Of a stretch of DNA of 63,610 bases, positions 45,283-53,966 are shown one piece after another. Source of the DNA: Bacilli bacterium (GTDB lineage: Bacteria; Bacillota_I; Bacilli_A; RFN20; CAG-826); assembly GCA_024409055.1 (NCBI GenBank), contig JAKSUL010000006.1, positions 1-63,610 of the forward strand, in the 5' to 3' direction. Within the stretch, counting starts at the first letter, position 1. Each line of letters opens with the position of its first letter. The position numbers were made by a program, and so were the translations under genes. Under the pieces are notes generated by a model that worked only from the letters and a program-made list of their open reading frames with translations, ran no database searches and was not told the origin of the DNA.

Positions 45283-48200
45283 ATGAAGAAACACATATTT
45301 TTCCCCTTGATAGTCGGAGTTTCCTTATTAACTTCCGGCTGTTCTTTTAATGTAAGCGGAGTGCCTACAAAAGTTACGAAGGGATGGTCCGAGGCAAAAG
45401 CCATCAACGGAAACCTTGGCGAAACCATCACTCTTCCTGACGTAACTTATACCGATGGCCAAGCTTATAAAGCCACTAAAATCACCACCTATCCTGACGG
45501 AAGCGAAAAGATGGGAGATGTCATCGAGCTCACCATGTCTGGCTTATACACGGTCACCTATACCGCGATCGTCGATGGCGAAGTCGTCAATAAAGTCGAA
45601 ACTTTCTTCGTTGATTATCCCCAGTTAAAAGTCGGGAACCCCGTCTCTTCGGTTGAATACCTCGAAAATCCAAAAGAGGCCGGAATCAACGCCGATAAAC
45701 CAGGCGCTTTCGTTAAGCTTGCCTATGGCGATACACTCTCTTTCACCAAACCGGTTTATATGAAGGATCTCGTCAGCACTAATTTGCTCACGAAGTTCTA
45801 TGTTGTTCCTTCTAATCCTGGAAGCGTCGATTTCAGCGCCATCACTCTCACGCTAACTAACCCCGACAATCCGGATAACTACGTGAAGATGATTTACTAT
45901 TCTCACGTCGAAACCAACTCCAACGGAAGCGTTAGCCACAGCTCCTCCGTGTGCGCTAGGAGCGACGCCTGCAACGTCTACGCCGGCATTCACCAGAGCC
46001 AAGGCCTCCACACCAACGACAAATACGGTCTTTGGTCCGGATGCACATTCGATGGTTACGTTCAGCCTGCTTACGCTAGCGACAAAATTGATACTTGCAT
46101 GTTCTGCTTTGGCTTCGACGCCACGACCAACGAAACCTTTGGAACTGGCTTCAACTTAGGTAGAAGCGGCGACAAAATCCTCGATCTTGATGACCCGAAC
46201 CAAGTAAGAAAGGTTTGGGGTGGTTTCACAAGTGATAGGGTTCTTATGTCCATCAGCTGCGATTCCTATTCGTCCACAACAGCCAATTTCGTTATCACTG
46301 ATATCTTCGGCGTCACCGGTGAAGAACTTAAGAGCAACATCTTCGTTGACGATGAGGACCCTGAAATTAAATTGGTCAATGACGTCACTCTCCCAAGTGG
46401 TGCCGTTGGATACACATATCCGATCCCCGAGGCCTATGCTTACGACAAGATTTCCTTGGAACTTCCAGTCGATGTTAACGTCTATCAAAACTATGATGAT
46501 CCGGATAACCGCGTGAAGGTTAAGGTCGAAAACAATAAATTCCGCATGGAAAATGCCGGTCTTTATTCGATCGTCTATGAAACCAAAGACCACGCCGGAA
46601 ATAATGCCAAGTTGGTCAAATCAATCTCGGTTCTTCAGAATCTTTCCAAGCCGGAATTCGAACTTCCGACCCATATCAGCGAAGCTCAAGTTGGAACCTA
46701 TATTCCTTTAGAGCACAGCATTGATATCGTCTCCCACTGCGGAGAAGCGACGCTTAACACTTACTATAGCAGCGCTTCCCACGAAAAGACCTTGGTGGAA
46801 GATGGCTTTAGGCTTGATAAAGTCGAAGATTTCACCGTTTATTACGAGGCCGTTGATATGGTCGGCCAAGTCACTTCAAAGACCTATACGATCCACGTCT
46901 TGAATGACAATATCCCGGTCTTGGAGAAGGAAGTCGCCCTTCCTAAATATTTCATCGCCGGCGCTTTCTATAAAGTTCCGAGCATCAAGGTTTGCCTCTT
47001 TAGAAACAACCAGCTTGTCTATGAAGACGCGAAGCTTGAACTCACATGCGATGGCCAATCCAAGTCCTATGGAGAAGGAGAAGAATATTCGCCTTCCATC
47101 AATAGCCAAAGGGAAACCGTTAACGCCAAAATCAAATATAACGATGTCGTTTTGACTTCCACTGACATCCTCACTATTAAATCCACTGGCAAGGATGACA
47201 ATCCGAACAAATTGGATTTAGAGAATTATTTCATCACCAAAGGCGGAGATTTCACCTTGCGTCCGAATAACGCCAAATTCCCTGAAGATAAAGAAAGAGG
47301 AGCTTATTTCTCCAGCGTCTCCGGAAGTGATTTCGGATTCGATTTTGCCAACTATATCCTAGGAATGAACTTCTCCGTCACATTGAATAAGGTTCTTAAC
47401 GCGAAAGCCGGAACTAGGGTCAAAGTCATCCTCACCGACGCCGATGATTTCAACAACAAGATTTCCGCAAGCTTTACTTATGACGGAACCAACACTTACT
47501 TCGAAGTTGGAAGTAGCAAGGTTATGTGCCTTGACACCCTCTTCAATGTCGACGACGAAAGGAATACGTTCCCGTTAGCCTTTGACGGCACCCAATTCAT
47601 CTATAACAACGACGTCCGCCTTACCCCATTTACCAGGGAAGATGGCAAAGCCTTCACCGGATTTAATAGCCAAAATGTCTATTTCTCCCTCGAAACAACT
47701 TCTTGTTCCAATAACACCAGCCTTTTGGTTGGAGATTTATGCGGATACATCTTCAAGAGCGGAACCTCTAGGGACGTCACCGCTCCGGTCATTTACATGC
47801 CGGATAGCATCGGTGGCACCAAGAATCTAAATGACGTATACGTCACTTCGAAGATGTACGCCTACGACGTTCTTTCGCCAAATGTCGTCTTCACCTTGAC
47901 CGTTAAAAACGACAAGAACCAATTCGCCAAAGACGTGAATGGAAACGACGTCAACGAAGTCGATCCATCCAAGTCCCACGATATCGTCTTGTCTGATTAT
48001 GGAACATACACCTTCAAGATCAGCGCTCAGGAAGATCCGAGGTTCGTTCGTTACCCGAACATCTCTTCTTACTCTAGGTCCGTCCACGTTTACGACGACG
48101 TGAAACCGACCCTCACCCTTTTAGAACAGTTCCAAAGCGAAGTTAAGGTCGGAACGGAAGTTAGATTCCCCAAATTCACTTATAGCGATAACCATGACAC

Positions 48201-48381
48201 TCAGGAACAATTGATTGTCCAAAGAACTTACATCGACGCCAAAGGACGTTATCACTACATGAGCGAGACCGAAAACTCGATCAAGTTCATCTATAAAGGA
48301 ACTTACAAAATCATGATCAACGTCATGGACACAAGCGGAAACATCGCCAACGCGACGATGTATGTCTCCGTCATTGACTAA
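45283..48381 (+). CDS. Multi-Ig-domain surface lipoprotein with CBM-like domains
   Basis: 1032 aa with lipobox TSGC (C20) and AGGAGA before the ATG. At least five bacterial Ig-like units are visible, with typical endings such as GLYSIVYETKDHAGN, DFTVYYEAVDMVGQ and GTYKIMINVMDTSGN. Between them lie two ~200-residue jelly-roll-like regions (about 115-340 and 640-830). Each ends in an asparagine/glycine-rich strand before the next Ig unit (ITDIFGVTGEE; LLVGDLCGYIF). No catalytic motif is seen. It is probably a rod-like surface protein presenting glycan-binding domains to the importer at 41735-45272. Confidence 0.65.
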   Translation: MKKHIFFPLIVGVSLLTSGCSFNVSGVPTKVTKGWSEAKAINGNLGETITLPDVTYTDGQAYKATKITTYPDGSEKMGDVIELTMSGLYTVTYTAIVDGEVVNKVETFFVDYPQLKVGNPVSSVEYLENPKEAGINADKPGAFVKLAYGDTLSFTKPVYMKDLVSTNLLTKFYVVPSNPGSVDFSAITLTLTNPDNPDNYVKMIYYSHVETNSNGSVSHSSSVCARSDACNVYAGIHQSQGLHTNDKYGLWSGCTFDGYVQPAYASDKIDTCMFCFGFDATTNETFGTGFNLGRSGDKILDLDDPNQVRKVWGGFTSDRVLMSISCDSYSSTTANFVITDIFGVTGEELKSNIFVDDEDPEIKLVNDVTLPSGAVGYTYPIPEAYAYDKISLELPVDVNVYQNYDDPDNRVKVKVENNKFRMENAGLYSIVYETKDHAGNNAKLVKSISVLQNLSKPEFELPTHISEAQVGTYIPLEHSIDIVSHCGEATLNTYYSSASHEKTLVEDGFRLDKVEDFTVYYEAVDMVGQVTSKTYTIHVLNDNIPVLEKEVALPKYFIAGAFYKVPSIKVCLFRNNQLVYEDAKLELTCDGQSKSYGEGEEYSPSINSQRETVNAKIKYNDVVLTSTDILTIKSTGKDDNPNKLDLENYFITKGGDFTLRPNNAKFPEDKERGAYFSSVSGSDFGFDFANYILGMNFSVTLNKVLNAKAGTRVKVILTDADDFNNKISASFTYDGTNTYFEVGSSKVMCLDTLFNVDDERNTFPLAFDGTQFIYNNDVRLTPFTREDGKAFTGFNSQNVYFSLETTSCSNNTSLLVGDLCGYIFKSGTSRDVTAPVIYMPDSIGGTKNLNDVYVTSKMYAYDVLSPNVVFTLTVKNDKNQFAKDVNGNDVNEVDPSKSHDIVLSDYGTYTFKISAQEDPRFVRYPNISSYSRSVHVYDDVKPTLTLLEQFQSEVKVGTEVRFPKFTYSDNHDTQEQLIVQRTYIDAKGRYHYMSETENSIKFIYKGTYKIMINVMDTSGNIANATMYVSVID

Positions 48382-48393
48382 GGAGGATTGAAT

Positions 48394-50346
48394 ATGAAAA
48401 AGAAAACTAAATTCTTAGCCGTTGCCTCATTCCTTCTCACCATCTGTTTGACCGGCTGCAACACCCAGCAAACCTCGGTTCCGGATGAGCCCAAAAAAGA
48501 ACTAAAAGTCCCGGCTGTCCACGATGTTAAGATCGTCGATCGCCCCGACCGCACTTTCACATACCAAGACGGCTCCACTAGGAAAACCGATTACAAAATC
48601 ATCTATAACAACACGAATTCCTTCATCGGAAAATGTGCTTCGTTCCTCTCGAAACAGTTTTACGCTGCATCTGGCGCCGAATTCCTTTGCCAAACCGAGA
48701 GCGAATACTTTAAAAGCGGCGGTGCCGTTACCGCGACTTCCCGCTTAATCATCCTTGGCTGCGAAGACCTTTTCTCCAACGCCAAACTCGTCATGCCTGA
48801 AAAAGTCAACAAGACTTCTGGCTACTACATTAAAAACGTCAGGCACAATTACTACATTGAGGCTTATGACTCATATGGGTATCAAGAGGCCACGCTCGCC
48901 TTTGCTAGGTACACGGTTGATTACGATATGATCGAAGAGGACACCATCGTCTTCGAAAACAAGAACATCGACACTCTTCCGGATATGGAAGTCGCCGAGA
49001 TCCCAGATTACATCGGAAACACCCCAACAAATAACTTCACGGCCGAGAAGAGATTCGGTATTGGTTTCGACATGACTTATCCGTTCATGATGACATCAAG
49101 GCCGGATGGCGCCAAAGGAAGAAACTGGCACAACATCTTCGACTTCATCCCGGAATCGATGTTTGGAAACGAACATCCTTATTGGTATTCAAAAGGCGCC
49201 AAAACCCAGGCTTGCTATAGTACTAGGGGAGACGCGAACGAATATAAAGCTTTGGTCGACCAGGTCGCCAAAGTCGCTATTCAAAGTCTTAAGGACAACC
49301 CGACTCAGAACATCATGAACATCACCAGCAACGACATCGGTGATGCTTGCGGATGTGAAGAATGCTTAAGGCTTAAGGAACAGGACGGTGCCTCTTCAGG
49401 ACAGGTCATTCGTTTTATGAACGACGTCAATAAGATCGTTAGGGAAGAAATGAAGAAGGCCAACCGTAACTACTTCCTCTTGTTCTTCGCTTATCTTGGA
49501 TACCAGACCGCTCCGACCGTCGAGGTTTCGGTTGATCCGACCCTCATGTGCGACGACGAGATAATGGTCTGCATTGCCCCTCTCCACGCCAAATACACCG
49601 AAACTTTCTATGACTCCGTTAACGAAATCTATGCTCAGCAGTTCGTCAACTGGGGCAAATACAACAAGAACATCGTCGCTTGGCTTTACGAGACCAACTA
49701 TCACCATTACATGTATCCGTATAACACCTACTCCACGATGATGGATAACTACCGTTATTGCAGGGAAAACGGTGCGATCTTGATCTTAAACGAAGGACAA
49801 AGGTTCTCTGCTAACGTCCCGTGTTTCGGGCACTTGAAAGAATACCTTTGCTCCAAGGCTCAATTTGACATCTACAGCAACTTCAACACCTACAGCGATA
49901 AGTTCTTCAGGAACTATTACCTCGATGCATCTTCGATCATGAGGGAATATTTCGAAGAGATGATCGCTTGGGAAACTAGACTTGAAAACGATCCTGAGAC
50001 CGGATTAGGCGGTGGCGTCTATGAAGAAATCGGATCCAAAGCCTCCTACTGGCCGAAGCAGCTCCTTCTTAACTGGCTCGGCAAGATGGATGATGCCGCT
50101 AAAGCGGTTGCTAAATATGAGGCCATTGATTCCTCTTTATACAAGAGACTTATCAAGCACATCAACATCGAAAGGCTTTTCCCGATGTTCTGCTTGGCCG
50201 ATAAGCATGCCAACACATATACCGACGCCGGCATCTTGTCTTTAAGGAAAGAATTCAAGGCTCTTGCCGATGAACTTGGTTTGATCGAATTCGCCGAACA
50301 CGATGGCGATATTTCCATCAAATACAAAGAATGGGGCATCGATTAA
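48394..50346 (+). CDS. DUF4838 surface lipoprotein, TIM-barrel glycosidase-like
   Basis: 650 aa from the ATG at 48394 with AGGAGG upstream; an in-frame TTG at 48388 is rejected. The lipobox is CLTGC (C22). A GH20/GH67-like N-terminal alpha/beta domain (GYQEATLAFARYTVDYDMI) is followed by a DUF4838 barrel: NWHNIFDFIPE, GNEHPYWY, SNDIGDACGCEECL and ICIAPLHAKYT-type segments. Families with this layout include enzymes that act on hexosamine glycans, but DUF4838 itself is uncharacterised. It occupies the same place in the second operon as the GH123-like lipoprotein in the first. Confidence 0.75.
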   Translation: MKKKTKFLAVASFLLTICLTGCNTQQTSVPDEPKKELKVPAVHDVKIVDRPDRTFTYQDGSTRKTDYKIIYNNTNSFIGKCASFLSKQFYAASGAEFLCQTESEYFKSGGAVTATSRLIILGCEDLFSNAKLVMPEKVNKTSGYYIKNVRHNYYIEAYDSYGYQEATLAFARYTVDYDMIEEDTIVFENKNIDTLPDMEVAEIPDYIGNTPTNNFTAEKRFGIGFDMTYPFMMTSRPDGAKGRNWHNIFDFIPESMFGNEHPYWYSKGAKTQACYSTRGDANEYKALVDQVAKVAIQSLKDNPTQNIMNITSNDIGDACGCEECLRLKEQDGASSGQVIRFMNDVNKIVREEMKKANRNYFLLFFAYLGYQTAPTVEVSVDPTLMCDDEIMVCIAPLHAKYTETFYDSVNEIYAQQFVNWGKYNKNIVAWLYETNYHHYMYPYNTYSTMMDNYRYCRENGAILILNEGQRFSANVPCFGHLKEYLCSKAQFDIYSNFNTYSDKFFRNYYLDASSIMREYFEEMIAWETRLENDPETGLGGGVYEEIGSKASYWPKQLLLNWLGKMDDAAKAVAKYEAIDSSLYKRLIKHINIERLFPMFCLADKHANTYTDAGILSLRKEFKALADELGLIEFAEHDGDISIKYKEWGID

Positions 50347-50359
50347 GGAGAGAAATATC

Positions 50360-52291
50360 ATGAAAAAGAAATCATTAGCTATTATCTCTCTTCTCCCTTT
50401 CCTCGCTGGATGCGGTGGAGCCGGTGGGATCATCGATCCTATTCCGTATTCCGATCCAGGACCGGAAACCAAAACCGATCTTGTGTTCTTGGGTTTTTCG
50501 GATTCGAAACAATATTCTCCGTCTGACGAAATCACGTTCCAAGTGAGTGTTGATAACACCACGATCGTTACATACGACGTCGTTTCAAAAACTTTCGTTA
50601 GCGGAACTAAGGCCGGCACAACAACCGCCCACTTCGTTTCTCCGAAATTAAGCGTTGAGGTCACCGTTACCGTTCAAGATGACGGAACTGCACCGTTATT
50701 TACTTTGGATGAGTCGGCGATCAGCCTCGATTTAGGCAACACATACGCGGTTAACGCCTCCTTATCTTTTAGAGGCGTCGATAGCTTCTCTTTATCAAGC
50801 GGGCTTAGCTACCGCAGGGTTGGAGAAGATGAAGAAAACACCACAATCTCCGTTGAGGGAAAAACTATCACCATACAGGCCAACACCGTCGGGAGCGATA
50901 CATACACCATCTTCACCGAATATGCCGGCTTGATTCTTTCAAAGAACTTGACCGTCACCGTCTTAGATAACCAAGCTTTCGTCGTAATAGGCGAAAGATT
51001 GGGATTTGACGATGATGGAGCGGTATATGACGTTTCGATGTATCAATACGATTCCAACAGGATCAACCTCAGGAAAGATCTCTCGGTTTCAAAGGGCTCC
51101 AATATCGTTTCTTATAGTGACTTATCGATCACCTTGGATAGCGAAGACGTTGTCTCCCTTGTTGGAGATGAGCTAGTTGTTCATAAATCCGGACTTGCCA
51201 ATTTGACGGTTCGTTATGGCGAAGAAAGCAAGAACATCAAAGTCAATGTCTTTAAACCCATCATCGAGCACAAACCGATGAGCATCGCCGACGAAAGATT
51301 TGCTTTAAACCTTAGTTTAGAGGTGTCCGGATCCACCCGCAAATACACCGGAAGCACAAGCGTCACAAAAACCTTTGCGATTGAAAAAGGCTCACACGTC
51401 TTTAGCGGAGCCGATAGTGTTTCGGTTGGCGGAAAGATTGTTAAGAACACAGTCGATACCCCAATCACCTATAGTGGTGGTCAGGTTACTTTAACGGCCG
51501 CTTCGTTCGATATCGGATGTGCTGGAGAAAAAGAGGTCGCCTTGGTCATGGAAGCCAACGATTATCTTGTCGAATACACGTTCGATATGTTCTTCATCAC
51601 GAAAGAGCTTTCTACAAAATCCGATTGCGACACCTATCTAACCATGCGTACGGCCTCTGATGCCATCTATGGCTATTACGCCTTGGCCAGTGACGTCGAT
51701 TATTTCAACTACGCTCCGGCACAAGATTATATTTCTGGAGCCGCTAATAGCTATCTCGGTTTCAGGGGCACTCTTGACGGAAGAAAACCCGACGGCAGTG
51801 GTAACTTCAAAATCAAGAATTTGAAGGCCAGCATCTACGGCATCTGTATCACTATCGGTGATGGCGGAACGTTTAAGAACATCGACTTCGACAACGTTGT
51901 CTTGAATAACGCCAAAAAGACCTCGTTGTTAGCCTCCTTCGTCTTCGGAGGAAACTTCTCCAACATCAACGTCAATATCAGCGATGATTCTGATGTAAGC
52001 AGCCACGGACCGGATAACGATCCATGCGCCAGCGGCATTTTATCCTGCCAGAAGATCCAAGATTCTTATTTCGAAGACTTCACGATCAATGCCCAGAAAC
52101 ACGTTATCAAGTCGCTTGTTGGAAAAACCGCTTCTAACAACACCTTCTCTAACACCGTCATCAACTGCATCGATATCTATTATTACTGCACCGGAACTCA
52201 GTATGATTCTTCGACCTTGGAACCGACTGGCGGTATTCTCTTCTCGAAGCAAAACATTCCGGGAATCACCATCAATAGAGCTGCGAAATAG
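50360..52291 (+). CDS. Surface lipoprotein with Ig-like and beta-helix modules
   Basis: 643 aa from the ATG at 50360 (AAGGAG upstream); an upstream in-frame start at 50303 lies inside the previous gene and is rejected. The lipobox is LAGC (C18). Several Ig-like or Big-like strands (about 30-400) precede one copy of the Ig plus beta-helix unit seen in 32616 and 35630, recognisable by IYGYYALASDVD, GFRGTLDGRKPDG and GTFKNIDFDN. It is the third family member and the only one inside an importer operon. Glycan binding is inferred. Confidence 0.65.
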   Translation: MKKKSLAIISLLPFLAGCGGAGGIIDPIPYSDPGPETKTDLVFLGFSDSKQYSPSDEITFQVSVDNTTIVTYDVVSKTFVSGTKAGTTTAHFVSPKLSVEVTVTVQDDGTAPLFTLDESAISLDLGNTYAVNASLSFRGVDSFSLSSGLSYRRVGEDEENTTISVEGKTITIQANTVGSDTYTIFTEYAGLILSKNLTVTVLDNQAFVVIGERLGFDDDGAVYDVSMYQYDSNRINLRKDLSVSKGSNIVSYSDLSITLDSEDVVSLVGDELVVHKSGLANLTVRYGEESKNIKVNVFKPIIEHKPMSIADERFALNLSLEVSGSTRKYTGSTSVTKTFAIEKGSHVFSGADSVSVGGKIVKNTVDTPITYSGGQVTLTAASFDIGCAGEKEVALVMEANDYLVEYTFDMFFITKELSTKSDCDTYLTMRTASDAIYGYYALASDVDYFNYAPAQDYISGAANSYLGFRGTLDGRKPDGSGNFKIKNLKASIYGICITIGDGGTFKNIDFDNVVLNNAKKTSLLASFVFGGNFSNINVNISDDSDVSSHGPDNDPCASGILSCQKIQDSYFEDFTINAQKHVIKSLVGKTASNNTFSNTVINCIDIYYYCTGTQYDSSTLEPTGGILFSKQNIPGITINRAAK

Positions 52292-52293
52292 TT

Positions 52294-53964
52294 ATGTACG
52301 ACGATTGTTTGGCGTTATTAAAACAATACGCCGATTCATTGTTAGAAACGCAAATCAAAGAAAAGAACCCCGCTTTTAAAGGCGGGTTTCTTTGCCCTTC
52401 GTGCAAAAATATCCACGGAAGAAGCATAGACGCTATCTACGGGCTATCCGTCGCCTATAAATTTTTCAAAGACGAAAAATACCTGAATGGTATCTTCGAT
52501 TTGTTTTCTTATTCTAAAAATCTTCTTTGCACTGACGGGGGTCTATATAACGACCTTCAAACGGAATGGAGATTCACTACCACCTTCCATGAGATTGCCT
52601 TGGCGGAGACCCTTCTATCCATGAAGGGCGTTTTGCCTCAATCTCTTTTGGACACCATCATGACGAGGATTGATATCCACGCCAGATGGCTATACAAAGA
52701 ATTGAATGAGAATAGTAGGGCAAACATCAATTATTGCACCACGAACGGTTTGGCTCTTCTTCTGGCTGGCAAAGTGCTTGGAAAAGAAGAATATATCGCC
52801 CAATCTAAGCATCTTGTTGATTATGCGTTAGATCACATCTCTACTAACGGTCTTTTCTATGGCGAATGCCAACCTCATAACTCGGTTACTGAAAAAGGGT
52901 GCCTTGGCGTAGATATTGGCTATAACTTGGAGGAGTCTTTGCCGGCTTTAGCGAAATATGCCTACATCAGCAAAGACGAAAAGATTTTTGATAAGGTCCT
53001 TAAGCTGGGGCTGGGTCATCTTCCGTTTATTCTTCCAGATGGGGCTATCGACAATTCGCTTGGCTGCCGAAACTACAAATGGACTTATTATGGAAGCAGG
53101 ACGTGTGACGGAATTATCCCGTTGTGTCTTGTTTTGGGAAATAAAGATCGCCGTTTTATCGAAGCTACAAAAAGAAACGTTTCCTTAATTGCGGAATGTT
53201 CTCCTGACGGTCTCCTTTACGGAGGCGTTAATTATAAGGAGCACGGAGAATATCCGTGCCTTCACCATACGTTTGAGCACATAAACGCGGTCGCTTTCGC
53301 CGTCGATAACTTCTCCAAAGAATATTTGGACGGTGAAAAAGTTTCTTTGCCTTCTGATTTGGAATTCGACTCCTTCATCGAGGAGATGAACTCGTATCGT
53401 TTATCTAACGGAAGATACATTCTTTCCGTGTCCGATTACGATATGAACATCCCTTATTCCGGACATTTGAGCGGTGGAACCATTACCCTTCTATTCGACA
53501 AAAAAGCCAATAAGCCGATAATCGTTGGAAGCGTTGGCGATTATCAATTAACGGAATCAACCAACATGCAGGTTCCTCTCGATAGAGAAAGCCACTTGCC
53601 TGGTTATCCAAGAATCGATACAAGGGTCGGCAACAAATATTATTCGACCGGATATTACCAACATTCGACAATCAAAAAAGATGGTTTGGATTTCTCCTTT
53701 ATAAGCAAACTATCGACTAGAGACAAAGAAGAACTCCCTGAGAATTACAGCGTCTCATATTCCTTAAAGGAAACCGGCCTTTTGATTAAAATAAAAGGAG
53801 AAGGAACGTTTATTTATAAACTTCCTCTTATTAGTGGCGAACTAATAGTGAAGAAAGGAAAAGAGACTGAAACGCTAAATACGTTCTTCCTAACCCCTGG
53901 CTTCATCATGAAAGAACACCATATAAGCAGCGAAAATGGCGAAATAGAAATCGAGGTCAAATAA
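52294..53964 (+). CDS. Alpha/alpha-toroid protein of unknown activity (possible lyase or glycosidase)
   Basis: 556 aa, cytoplasmic. Residues about 1-345 look like an (alpha/alpha) toroid: GFLCPSCKNIHGRSIDAIYG, WRFTTTFHEIALAETLL, NINYCTTNGLALLLAG, GYNLEESLPALAKYAYI, HLPFILPDGAIDNSLG and KWTYYGSRTCDGIIPLC. A beta-sandwich follows (about 365-556). The layout resembles heparinase-type polysaccharide lyases and some glycosidases, and conserved His, Asp, Tyr and Arg residues are compatible with either. Similar proteins in Bacillota are, as far as I recall, unannotated. The gene lies 2 bases before GH36, so it acts on the same imported substrate. Confidence 0.55.
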   Translation: MYDDCLALLKQYADSLLETQIKEKNPAFKGGFLCPSCKNIHGRSIDAIYGLSVAYKFFKDEKYLNGIFDLFSYSKNLLCTDGGLYNDLQTEWRFTTTFHEIALAETLLSMKGVLPQSLLDTIMTRIDIHARWLYKELNENSRANINYCTTNGLALLLAGKVLGKEEYIAQSKHLVDYALDHISTNGLFYGECQPHNSVTEKGCLGVDIGYNLEESLPALAKYAYISKDEKIFDKVLKLGLGHLPFILPDGAIDNSLGCRNYKWTYYGSRTCDGIIPLCLVLGNKDRRFIEATKRNVSLIAECSPDGLLYGGVNYKEHGEYPCLHHTFEHINAVAFAVDNFSKEYLDGEKVSLPSDLEFDSFIEEMNSYRLSNGRYILSVSDYDMNIPYSGHLSGGTITLLFDKKANKPIIVGSVGDYQLTESTNMQVPLDRESHLPGYPRIDTRVGNKYYSTGYYQHSTIKKDGLDFSFISKLSTRDKEELPENYSVSYSLKETGLLIKIKGEGTFIYKLPLISGELIVKKGKETETLNTFFLTPGFIMKEHHISSENGEIEIEVK

Positions 53965-53966
53965 CG

